DNA of 12,376 nucleotides from Nitrososphaeria archaeon (GTDB lineage Archaea > Thermoproteota > Nitrososphaeria > Geothermarchaeales > JDFR-13): assembly GCA_027000765.1 (NCBI GenBank), contig JALTNJ010000190.1:1-12376 (forward strand), written 5' to 3'. Positions 6,211 through 12,376 of this stretch are shown here, piece after piece. The position numbers and the translations under genes are program-made. Within the stretch, counting starts at the first letter, position 1. Every line of letters starts with the position of its first letter. A model generated the notes under the pieces. That model was not told where the DNA came from. It did not search any database and saw only the letters and a program-made list of their open reading frames with translations.

Positions 6211-7104
6211 ATGGGGATTAAAGAGGCATTTATATCAACAAGACCATGGAGTTTTCCAATGACTTTTATAGTAGCTACTGTAGGAGCTGTATATGCATAT
6301 ATAGATACAGGTGTCTTCGAACCCATAATCTATATATTGACAGCTATCGGTGTTGTATTACTCCATGCCAGTGTAAATCTAATGAACGACTATTTTGACT
6401 ATAAAAGTGAGGTTGATACCCTAGAGGCCCCAACAGTGAAATATAGGCCTCACCCAATTATAGCAGGCCTATACTCACCTAATGCAATACTATTTTTCAG
6501 TATATTATACGCGTTGATCGGGTTGTCAATAGGAATATACCTAACGTTTGTCACCGACATAATGACCTTATATCTCGGATTAATCGGCATAGGCCTAGTC
6601 TATGCATATACGGGTTATCCAATAAACCTGAAGTATAGGGCCCTAGGGGAGGTCGAAGTATTTCTAGTGTGGGGCCTCCTAATATCATTAGGTGCATACT
6701 ATGTCCAGGTACAGAAGCTCTCATATACAGTCATGCTTGTATCTACACCATTAGGCCTACTCATAACTGCTGTTCTCCTAGCCAATAACTTACGTGATAT
6801 TGCGTTTGATAGTAAATCAGGTATTAAAACGCTACCCATTATATTAGGTAAGGAAACTGGCTTAAAGATCTATGAGTTTCTGTTATACGCCCCGTATATA
6901 ATCATAGTCATACTAGCGTTGATGAGGATAATTCCTCTCCTTACACTAGCATCTCTAATAACAGCGCCTAAGGCTAGAGGCCTAGTAAATCTATTTAAGA
7001 AACATATTCCAGAGCCAGCGGATCCCATGACCGCGGGGCATGTACTACAGTTCGGCATAGTCTACTTAATCAGCATGATTATTGGTGGGATATTCGGGAT
7101 ATAA
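6211..7104 (+). CDS. UbiA-family prenyltransferase, MenA-like
   Basis: This is a polytopic membrane enzyme of 297 residues that transfers a polyprenyl group from its diphosphate to an aromatic or similar acceptor. Counted from ATG 6211, the first metal-binding motif is NLMNDYFDYKSEVD (56-69) and the second is NNLRDIAFD (192-200), the two Asp-rich loops that hold Mg and diphosphate. YRALGEVEVFLVWG (142-155) is the MenA-type loop between helices, and HPIIAG (81-86) also recalls MenA. About eight or nine helices are visible. The likely role is a late step of menaquinone or another archaeal quinone. DGGGP synthase and heme O synthase fit less well. GGTG at 6201-6204 supports ATG 6211 (GIKEAFISTRPWSF follows the Met); ATG 6199 would add four residues. 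It converges on the ATPase gene with a gap of 20 bases. Confidence 0.82.
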   Translation: MGIKEAFISTRPWSFPMTFIVATVGAVYAYIDTGVFEPIIYILTAIGVVLLHASVNLMNDYFDYKSEVDTLEAPTVKYRPHPIIAGLYSPNAILFFSILYALIGLSIGIYLTFVTDIMTLYLGLIGIGLVYAYTGYPINLKYRALGEVEVFLVWGLLISLGAYYVQVQKLSYTVMLVSTPLGLLITAVLLANNLRDIAFDSKSGIKTLPIILGKETGLKIYEFLLYAPYIIIVILALMRIIPLLTLASLITAPKARGLVNLFKKHIPEPADPMTAGHVLQFGIVYLISMIIGGIFGI

Positions 7105-7124
7105 TCCACTTTTATCTCTTTATG

Positions 7125-9104
7125 TTACTTTACTCTTGCTAGCCTTAGTATATTAAGTAATAGGAAAAGCGTTATTCCATCATCACCAACTGCTACTGTA
7201 AACCAAAGTGGTATGAAGCCCATAACGCCAAGGGCACCCAAAAGCAGTTTTGTACCTAGTGATATAGCTATGTTCTGCCTCGCTATCTCCACTGTTTTCT
7301 TACTAAGTTTATAGATATATGGTATTTGGGTGAGTCTGTTTTTAACAAGCACCATATCCGCCGACTCCAAGGCGACATCCGCCCCTACATCACTCATAGC
7401 TATCCCTACGTCTGAGGCTGCAAGAGCAGGTGCATCATTAATTCCATCTCCTATCATTGCCACAGGTCCATTCTTAGACTGAAACCTACTTACTAACTCA
7501 AGTTTCTCTTCAGGTAGTAGCTCAGCATAATATTCGTCTACACCTAGTTCTCTTGCGATTTCTCGCGCTACATCTTCCTTATCTCCAGTCAATATTACTG
7601 TATATATCCCCATTTCTTTTAGTCTCTTAATAGCTTCTACAGCGTCTTCCCGAACTCTGTCTGCCAGACATAGCCGAGCTGCAAGGGATTTCTCCATTAT
7701 GACAAATACCTTGGTGTGAGTGTCATCACTTACCAACTCCTTTACATTAAGTCCTTTTCTATCCTCAAGCATCTCAACTCCTCCAACCATCACCGTCCTG
7801 CCGTTTACAACACCGATTATCCCTTTTCCAGGTATTTCTCTAACATTGGCAACTTTCATATCTCTAAAGTTAATATCCTCTTTTTCAGCCATTCTAACTA
7901 TTGCCTTTGCAATTGGATGGTTTGAATATCTCTCTAGTGCAGCTGCATATGCAAGTACCTCCTTATCTTGGAAGTAAGAGTTTCTGCAGTCTGTAAGTAT
8001 AGAGGGTGAGCCTAGTGTTAGTGTACCCGTTTTATCAAATATGGCTGTCTTTATCTCAGCCATCTTCTCAATGTATACTCCGCCTTTTATAATAATTCCT
8101 TTTCTTGCAGAGAGTGTAATAGCCGAGAAGAATGTGGCAGGGACTGATATGATAAATGCACTTGGGCATGCTATTACCAAAACTATCAAGGCCCTATAAA
8201 TCCATGTTCTAATAGGCTCGCCCATAAATAGAGGCGGCACCACAGCTGTAATTACAGCTGCGATAATAATCGCTGGGACATAGTATCTAGAGAATCTATC
8301 GACGAGGTTTTCTATCTTAGCCTTCTTACTCCTAGCTTCTAATACTAGTTTCACGATCTTTGAAACTAAGGTCTCTTCAGGAAGCTTAGTAACACGTACC
8401 TTAAGTATACCATTTACATTCAGAGTACTTCCATATACCTCATCACCAGTTTTCTTGAAGACGGGCATAGACTCGCCTGTTACAATAGACTCATCTACAT
8501 AAGACTCTCCACCAATCACCACTCCATCGAGGGGTATCCTCTCCCCTGGCTTTATAAGTATTTCCATACCAGGCATAACCTTCTTAATATCAATAAGCTC
8601 CTCCTTATTACCCCTAATTACACGGGCCTTTTCAGGAATATACTTAACTAGTTTCTCCACGGTCTTTCTAGCCCTATCCTCTATATAATGCTCAAAATAT
8701 TCAGCGAAGGAAAAGAGTAGTAGGATCGTGGCTGCCTCAAAGATATAATCTAGATATAGCGCAGATAATGATGCTATGCCCATTAAACTCTCTGTGGTAA
8801 ATGTCTTCTCCCTTATCAACCTCTCGAATCCTAAGTATCCTATATATAGTCCTATCGGCGTTACTACAACATGGTATATTAAATCAGACACTACCCCCTC
8901 TTCATCGATAATTGGAACAGTAAATCCTAGAGGTATCCCATTAAAAAATAAGTCAAGCATATATGCTACAATTATAGTAGTAGCTAGGATTATACCGAGG
9001 AATACCCAATTAACCTCATGTTCCTCATGCCCATGATCACCATGGGTATGGTCGTGACTATTATGCTCCCTCATCTTAATCAAAATATAAAAGGGTGTGT
9101 TCAT
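7125..9104 (-). CDS. P1B-type heavy-metal-transporting ATPase (Zn/Cd/Ni-type efflux pump)
   Basis: This pump uses ATP to export divalent metal across the cytoplasmic membrane; it has 659 residues. N-terminal residues 11-29 hold seven histidines, and no CxxC metal-binding domain is present. About eight helices are visible. The actuator loop is TGES (209-212), the phosphorylation site is DKTGT (D357), the P1B signature His-Pro is H396-P397, and the hinge is GDGINDAP (552-559). The helix signature is CPS (313-315) instead of the usual CPC. E135 or E138 in the third or fourth helix, K619 (NIAISLGTK) and D641 (DDG) match the Zn/Cd/Pb subgroup P1B-2. The substrate is uncertain; the divergent NikR-type gene points to nickel or zinc. 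Met11 (ATG 9074) is an alternative start just before the His-rich tail. Confidence 0.88.
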   Translation of the reverse strand: MNTPFYILIKMREHNSHDHTHGDHGHEEHEVNWVFLGIILATTIIVAYMLDLFFNGIPLGFTVPIIDEEGVVSDLIYHVVVTPIGLYIGYLGFERLIREKTFTTESLMGIASLSALYLDYIFEAATILLLFSFAEYFEHYIEDRARKTVEKLVKYIPEKARVIRGNKEELIDIKKVMPGMEILIKPGERIPLDGVVIGGESYVDESIVTGESMPVFKKTGDEVYGSTLNVNGILKVRVTKLPEETLVSKIVKLVLEARSKKAKIENLVDRFSRYYVPAIIIAAVITAVVPPLFMGEPIRTWIYRALIVLVIACPSAFIISVPATFFSAITLSARKGIIIKGGVYIEKMAEIKTAIFDKTGTLTLGSPSILTDCRNSYFQDKEVLAYAAALERYSNHPIAKAIVRMAEKEDINFRDMKVANVREIPGKGIIGVVNGRTVMVGGVEMLEDRKGLNVKELVSDDTHTKVFVIMEKSLAARLCLADRVREDAVEAIKRLKEMGIYTVILTGDKEDVAREIARELGVDEYYAELLPEEKLELVSRFQSKNGPVAMIGDGINDAPALAASDVGIAMSDVGADVALESADMVLVKNRLTQIPYIYKLSKKTVEIARQNIAISLGTKLLLGALGVMGFIPLWFTVAVGDDGITLFLLLNILRLARVK

Positions 9105-9191
9105 GACTATATTAAGATTGTGCTAAAAAACACATATTTCATATTATTGTAATATTAATAAATATACAAAAAGTTAATATTAGTAGAGACT
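9105..9191. promoter_or_regulatory. Divergent promoter region of the ATPase and nikR, with palindromes
   Basis: This 87-base A+T-rich gap drives both genes. For nikR, TAATAAATA (about 9157-9165) is a TATA box placed for a leaderless start at 9192; on the - strand the same A+T-rich stretch can serve the ATPase gene. ATATTA-TTG-TAATAT (9141-9155) is a perfect inverted repeat. The palindrome TAATATTA occurs twice, at 9150-9157 and 9175-9182, 25 bases apart, flanking the TATA box. These are candidate operator sites for the ribbon-helix-helix protein NikR. In such A+T-rich DNA some of this may be chance. Confidence 0.45.
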
Positions 9192-9584
9192 ATGACGGTA
9201 ATCAGTATTACCCTCCCATATGAACTACTAAATAAATTAGATGAGCTTGTTAAGGACAGAGGCTATTACAGCAGATCAGAGGCAATTAGAGACGCTATTC
9301 GTGGAATGATTGAAGAATCTCGATTGATCAGGGCAGAGAAAGTCGCTACTACAATTATGGTTACATACATACGAGGACGTGATGGAGTTGACCGTAGACT
9401 AAGTGAACTGAAACATGAGTTCAACGACGTGGTGGTGGAGAGTATACACAGACACCTAGGAAAAAAATACTGTATTGATATAATGATCGCTGAAGGACCT
9501 ATAGATAGAATACGAGTCCTAATAGGTAGGATACGGGGGATCCATAACATTGAGCAGGTGAAAGCACTTTTTATTCCTCTATAA
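9192..9584 (+). CDS. nikR: NikR-type nickel-responsive transcriptional regulator
   Basis: This is a metal-sensing DNA-binding protein of 130 residues, the usual NikR length. Residues 3-40 form a ribbon-helix-helix (ISITLPYELLNKLDEL, then YYSRSEAIRDAIRGMI). Residues 50-130 are the ACT-like metal-binding and tetramerisation domain. Aligned by eye to E. coli NikR, all four residues of the square-planar nickel site are kept: H75, H86, H88 and C94 (E. coli H76, H87, H89, C95). NikR normally represses nickel uptake when nickel is plentiful. Here it is divergent from an export ATPase, so it may control export or sense another metal; that is inference. No Shine-Dalgarno is seen, and the ATG fits a leaderless transcript. 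Repeats that could be its operators lie upstream. Confidence 0.9.
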   Translation: MTVISITLPYELLNKLDELVKDRGYYSRSEAIRDAIRGMIEESRLIRAEKVATTIMVTYIRGRDGVDRRLSELKHEFNDVVVESIHRHLGKKYCIDIMIAEGPIDRIRVLIGRIRGIHNIEQVKALFIPL

Positions 9585-9600
9585 TCAATGCGTATGTCTT

Positions 9601-9665
9601 ATATTCATCTGCTGAAACCCCCTAGTATCATTTGGGTTTTATATTCAAATATTTCCGCTGAATAT
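9601..9665 (+). repeat. Repeat and stem-loop cluster after nikR
   Basis: In the 156-base gap 9585-9740 the heptamer ATATTCA occurs directly at 9601-9607 and 9641-9647 and inverted (TGAATAT) at 9659-9665. Each direct copy is followed by GCTGAA (9611-9616 and 9657-9662). AAACCC (9615-9620) and GGGTTT (9634-9639) can pair as a stem with a 13-base loop followed by TATATT, and the second ATATTCA can pair with TGAATAT. The first hairpin may be a terminator for nikR; the rest could be a small structured RNA or chance. A TATA-like TTTAAAAG at 9701-9708 probably belongs to the next gene. Confidence 0.35.
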
Positions 9666-9752
9666 CTCCATCAACGTTAATTCATCCTATTATCTATCTC
9701 TTTAAAAGCCTTAAATTCAAAAGTGTAGTGAAAATATTATTTGGTGTATTTT

Positions 9753-10046
9753 ATGAGAATCTCTGAGGCTCAGGAATATGTTATGGGAATAATAAAAAAA
9801 TATGGTATAAAAAGAGAGCCTCTAGCCTCATTGGCCGGGATACTGGAGGAATTAGGTGAACTTTCTTCAGTAATGTTAGTGAAAGAAGGCTTTAAAACAG
9901 GTTCATTAGATGAGGACATAGATTATAAGTTAGCCGAGGTCTTTTTCGAGCTACTAAAGCTTGCAGTAGAATACAACATAGATCTTGAAATAGCATTTAC
10001 AAAAGCGATAAAAAGGTGGGAAGGCAACTCTCCTAGATGGATATAA
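9753..10046 (+). CDS. MazG-like nucleotide pyrophosphohydrolase domain protein
   Basis: This is an all-helical protein of 97 residues of the MazG-like type, a family that cleaves nucleoside triphosphates to monophosphates as house-cleaning enzymes. The first metal motif is EELGE (32-36). The second, normally ELxDV in a following helix, reads KLAEV (59-63), so one expected acidic ligand is a lysine and the Asp is a Glu. The tail YNIDLEIAFTKAIKRWE (74-90) is typical of the fold. Substrate and activity are therefore uncertain. The alternative HisE, phosphoribosyl-ATP pyrophosphatase, fits the flanking sequence worse. ATG 9753 is chosen because GGTG at 9743-9746 precedes it; TTG 9741 would add four residues. 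It converges on tRNA-Leu with 22 bases between. Confidence 0.68.
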   Translation: MRISEAQEYVMGIIKKYGIKREPLASLAGILEELGELSSVMLVKEGFKTGSLDEDIDYKLAEVFFELLKLAVEYNIDLEIAFTKAIKRWEGNSPRWI

Positions 10047-10068
10047 AGCGATTAACCTATCTGCAGGG

Positions 10069-10157
10069 TGGTGCGGGGGGTGGGATTTGAACCCACGAAG
10101 GCCTACGCCAGTGGAGCCTCAGTCCACCCCCGTTGGCCAGGCTAGGGGAACCCCCGC
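10069..10157 (-). tRNA. tRNA-Leu (anticodon GAG), CCA encoded
   Basis: On the - strand a class II cloverleaf folds. The acceptor is GCGGGGG/CCCCCGC, the D stem is CCC/GGG with a long loop, the anticodon stem is GTGGA/TCCAC with loop CTGAGGC (anticodon GAG, codons CUC and CUU), the long variable arm has a GGC/GCC stem, and the T arm is GTGGG-TTCAAAT-CCCAC. The discriminator is A at 10072, and CCA is encoded at 10071-10069. There is no intron. The length is 86 bases without CCA. Confidence 0.95.
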
Positions 10158-10194
10158 TCGTTTGGTCGTTCTATATTTTTTGTATTTGGTTTGT

Positions 10195-10208
10195 TGTTAT
10201 AAATTTTT
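10195..10208 (-). promoter_or_regulatory. Putative TATA box of tRNA-Leu
   Basis: On the - strand AATTTATAAC (about 10196-10206) lies about 44 bases before the mature tRNA 5' end, directly after the stop of the CinA gene. It predicts a 5' leader of some 15-20 bases. The spacing resembles that at tRNA-Val. Confidence 0.4.
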
Positions 10209-10210
10209 TG

Positions 10211-10996
10211 TTATTGGTATGTGACTTCTCCACCTAGTTCATCTATCTTCTCTATTATTTCGTTGGCAGCGTCTTCAACTAATTTTATAGCATCTCTTTC
10301 CGTATCTGCATATGTAGTTATATGTATTTCCAGGACCGGTCCCTTTGTCTCATGTCCTCTTGGATGACTTTTAATATATATCTTTGGATACTTCTTCATA
10401 AGCTCATCAATATAAGGTGCAAATGCTGATTCGGGTATACCCACAACCCCAATGCTTTTCTCAGCATAATATTTATGAGGCGCTTTTTCGGCAAGGATCT
10501 TTTCAAGGTTTTCCTCGAATATAGCTTTCATCTCTCTCGGCACACCTGGTAAGGCGACTATTAGCTTTCTATTAGTCTCTATAAGGATTCCGGGAGCAGT
10601 ACCCGCTGAATTCGATAGAGATACTGATCCTTCTGGCATTTTAGCCATTTTTAGCCTTGCTTCTGTAAGCTCCATATTCGCCTCCTCAAATTTTCTCTTA
10701 ACCTCTTCATATGCATCTGGATTTATCACCCACTTCCTGTTTAGTGCCTTGGCTAAGGCCTCACTTGTTTTATCGTCGAATGTAGGCCCCAATCCCCCTG
10801 TACTAATAATGAGGTCGGCGTGTCTTACCGCTTCTCTAAATGTATGTATTATCTCATCCTCTTCATCGGGTATTGTAATCATCCTTCTTACCTCGATTCC
10901 CATTGTAGTCAGCTTTTTCGCTAGCCACGCTGAGTTTGTATTCACGATTCTACCTATGAGTATCTCATTGCCTATAGTGATTATCCATGCCTTCAT
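10211..10996 (-). CDS. CinA N-terminal-type (MoCF-fold) protein
   Basis: This is a soluble protein of 261 residues with the molybdopterin-binding (MoCF biosynthesis) fold at about 4-165, as in the N-terminal half of CinA (COG1058). Motifs are TIGNEILIGRIVNTN (7-21), ISTGGLGPTFDD (64-75) and ALPGVPREM (148-156). Members of this family act on ADP-ribose or NMN-related compounds in bacteria. The C-terminal deamidase domain of full CinA is absent, as is usual in archaea, so pyrophosphatase-like activity on nucleotide-sugar compounds is the best guess. It is divergent from trxB across 95 bases. The ATG at 10996 starts the fold directly, with an A+T-rich TATA-like ATTTTAAA about 35 bases upstream on the - strand. 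Confidence 0.85.
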   Translation of the reverse strand: MKAWIITIGNEILIGRIVNTNSAWLAKKLTTMGIEVRRMITIPDEEDEIIHTFREAVRHADLIISTGGLGPTFDDKTSEALAKALNRKWVINPDAYEEVKRKFEEANMELTEARLKMAKMPEGSVSLSNSAGTAPGILIETNRKLIVALPGVPREMKAIFEENLEKILAEKAPHKYYAEKSIGVVGIPESAFAPYIDELMKKYPKIYIKSHPRGHETKGPVLEIHITTYADTERDAIKLVEDAANEIIEKIDELGGEVTYQ

Positions 10997-11027
10997 AGTA
11001 ATAACCTAAATTTTTATTGTATCTTTC

Positions 11028-11084
11028 TTTAAAATAATTTAACTTAAATATCAACTGATTGAATAACACTGTTGTAGGAGGTGA
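11028..11084 (+). promoter_or_regulatory. trxB promoter and strong Shine-Dalgarno site
   Basis: TTAAATAT (about 11045-11051) is a TATA candidate giving transcription from about 11073. GGAGGTGA at 11077-11084 is the strongest ribosome binding site in the window, 7 bases before TTG 11092, and decides that start. The A+T-rich bases 11028-11040 can serve the divergent CinA gene on the - strand. Confidence 0.55.
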
Positions 11085-11091
11085 AGGAACG

Positions 11092-12096
11092 TTGGCTCTG
11101 GACTTGGGACTAGGTAAGCAGTCGATTGGATTTGAGTCGATTAGGCTATCGGCGCCAGAGAAAAAGGGAGATCCTTCTAAGATATATGACGTTATAATAA
11201 TAGGCTCTGGACCTGCAGGTTTCACAGCAGGTATTTACGCGGCTAGAGCTGGGCTAGATACACTTATCGTAGCTGGCTATTCATGGGGTGGTCAGCCGAT
11301 GATCACCACATTAATAGAGAATTATCCGGGTTTCCCAGAGGGTATTAATGGACCTGAGCTAATGGATAGGATGAGGAAGCAGGTGGCTCGTTTTGGAGTG
11401 GAGTTTGTAGATGCTGACGCAACGAAGCTTGAATTAAGTAAACGGCCGTTTGAGGTTTATGTGGGCGAGACTATATTCAGGGGTAAGGCAATTATAATAG
11501 CCACTGGAGCAAAGCATAGGGAGCTCGGGCTTGAGGCTGAGAAGCGTCTATTAGGCCGTGGCGTATCATATTGTGCTACCTGTGATGGATTCTTCTTTAA
11601 GGGCCTGCGTGTAGCAGTAGTAGGTGGTGGAGACGCGGCATTGACGGATGCCATCTACCTAGCGAGTATCGCTAAAGAAGTCTATCTAATCCATAGGCGG
11701 GATGAGTTTAGGGCTACAAAATATCTTCAGAATCGTATAGCTGAATATCCCAATATTAAGCCTATAATGAATACGGTAGTCATAGATATCTTGGGAGAAG
11801 ATAAGGTAACTGGCATTAAACTCTTGAATAAAGCAACTGGTGAAGAGTCTATACTTAATGTAGATGGTGTGTTTATCGCGATAGGATATGACCCTGCGGT
11901 TGATCTTGTGAAGGACCAGCTTGAACTTACAGAGAATGGGTTTATAAAGACATATGGATTTACCAAGACCAGTATAGACGGTGTCTTTGCAGCAGGAGAT
12001 GTGATGGATCCCAGGTATCAGCAGTTGGTCACCGCCGCAGCATTTGGTGCGATGGCGGCGATGGACGCAGAAGAATATCTACGTAGTAGTGAGTAG
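11092..12096 (+). CDS. trxB: Thioredoxin reductase (NAD(P)H, FAD-dependent)
   Basis: This flavoenzyme passes electrons from NAD(P)H through FAD to a disulfide and then to thioredoxin or a glutaredoxin-like protein. From TTG 11092 it has 334 residues. The FAD-binding Rossmann site is IIGSGPAG (36-43), the redox pair is CATC (161-164), the second dinucleotide site is VVGGGDAALTDA (176-187), HRRDEFRA (201-208) contacts the pyridine nucleotide, and VFAAGDVMD (298-306) binds FAD. All key residues are present. The N-terminus carries about 30 residues before the first strand, as seen in other crenarchaeal forms. TTG 11092 is chosen because a full GGAGGTGA precedes it; TTG 11059 is in frame but would place that site inside the gene. 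It ends 18 bases inside the convergent gene on the other strand. Confidence 0.95.
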   Translation: MALDLGLGKQSIGFESIRLSAPEKKGDPSKIYDVIIIGSGPAGFTAGIYAARAGLDTLIVAGYSWGGQPMITTLIENYPGFPEGINGPELMDRMRKQVARFGVEFVDADATKLELSKRPFEVYVGETIFRGKAIIIATGAKHRELGLEAEKRLLGRGVSYCATCDGFFFKGLRVAVVGGGDAALTDAIYLASIAKEVYLIHRRDEFRATKYLQNRIAEYPNIKPIMNTVVIDILGEDKVTGIKLLNKATGEESILNVDGVFIAIGYDPAVDLVKDQLELTENGFIKTYGFTKTSIDGVFAAGDVMDPRYQQLVTAAAFGAMAAMDAEEYLRSSE

Positions 12097-12376
12097 CCGT
12101 TTCCCTCTATTTCTAAGATAAAGGTGAGATAGTATTCCAAGTATGATCCAGATAAATAAAGAAAACATCCCTCTAGAGTAGTCAGCCATGTACAGTGAGA
12201 AATACAATAAGCCTCCCATGCCAATTAGGATTAGGGCAATCGGTATGACAAATTCGATCCTATAAAATATGGATTTAGATATATCGGCTTTCATTCTATA
12301 CTCCGGTATGAATTTATTCGTTAATATCTCTATACCCTTATCCGTAAGAGATACATAAACCTTTCCACTAATGTAT
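12079..12376 (-). CDS. Winged-helix protein with two C-terminal membrane segments (5' end outside window)
   Basis: The frame is open on the - strand from the window edge to the stop at 12081-12079, giving 98 visible residues. An internal ATG at 12294 is probably not the start, since 27 sense codons precede it. The first visible residues, GKVYVSLTDKGIEILTNK, look like the wing and last helix of a winged-helix DNA-binding domain. Two hydrophobic segments follow (about residues 40-65 and 71-91 of the visible part) and then a basic tail, NRGKRLL. This suggests a membrane-anchored transcription regulator; the signal and targets are unknown. I do not recognise a named family. The last 18 bases overlap the end of trxB on the opposite strand. 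Confidence 0.6.
   Translation of the reverse strand, partial: YISGKVYVSLTDKGIEILTNKFIPEYRMKADISKSIFYRIEFVIPIALILIGMGGLLYFSLYMADYSRGMFSLFIWIILGILSHLYLRNRGKRLLTTT

Noticed and set aside
9585..9740. C/D box guide RNA suggested by two CTGA boxes
   Set aside because: No matching TGATGA C box lies at the right distance on the + strand, nor a consistent set on the - strand.
9753..10046. HisE (phosphoribosyl-ATP pyrophosphatase), which would extend the his pathway
   Set aside because: The EELGE context and the tail match MazG-like proteins better than HisE, and the gene lies far from the his operon.
12079..12294. A complete 71-residue membrane protein starting at ATG 12294
   Set aside because: The frame is open upstream to the window edge and the preceding codons encode a plausible winged-helix end, so the ATG is most likely internal.
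1..12376. Mobile elements, CRISPR arrays or attachment sites next to the tRNAs
   Set aside because: No transposase or integrase frame, no spaced repeats, and no duplicated tRNA 3' end were seen.

Overview
The window looks like the chromosome of a thermophilic archaeon of the Thermoproteota (Crenarchaeota-like). The reasons are: archaeal TATA boxes 25-30 bases before start codons; several probably leaderless genes (trpB2, the ACT-domain gene, nikR); GGTG-type Shine-Dalgarno sites inside operons; archaeal forms of the proteins (TrpB2, standalone CinA N-domain, HTH-ACT protein, MenA-like UbiA enzyme); and two tRNA genes that encode their own CCA ends. The genus cannot be told from the sequence alone. 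Gene density is high, no gap reaches 300 bases, and I see no mobile element, CRISPR array or origin.

Left part (1-3339, + strand): five tightly overlapping genes of histidine biosynthesis. They are a HAD phosphatase cut by the window edge, then hisB, hisH, hisA and hisF. HisA makes the substrate for the HisH-HisF synthase, HisB dehydrates its product, and the HAD protein is a candidate for the histidinol-phosphate phosphatase step. Each start after the first carries a GGTG site in the tail of the preceding gene, so translation is probably coupled. hisC, hisD, hisE, hisG and hisI are not in view.

Middle part (3340-7104): tRNA-Val(GAC) on the - strand touches the end of hisF. Next come a - strand HTH-ACT amino-acid-sensing protein and, divergent from it, a lone TrpB2-type tryptophan synthase beta chain with no trpA nearby. 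Two membrane proteins follow on the + strand: a small VIT1/CCC1-like protein and a MenA-like UbiA prenyltransferase.

Right part (7125-12376): a P1B-type heavy-metal ATPase (- strand) is divergent from a NikR-type regulator that keeps all four nickel ligands, with palindromes in the shared promoter region. This is the most suggestive unit of the window: a possible nickel- or zinc-responsive efflux module. Then come a MazG-like protein, tRNA-Leu(GAG), a CinA-type protein and a divergent thioredoxin reductase. At the right edge a - strand gene, cut by the window, joins the end of a winged-helix domain to two membrane segments.

Most of the window is ordinary core metabolism. The points worth checking are the NikR/ATPase pair with its CPS motif, the divergent HisB, the membrane-anchored winged-helix protein, and a repeat-rich stretch after nikR.
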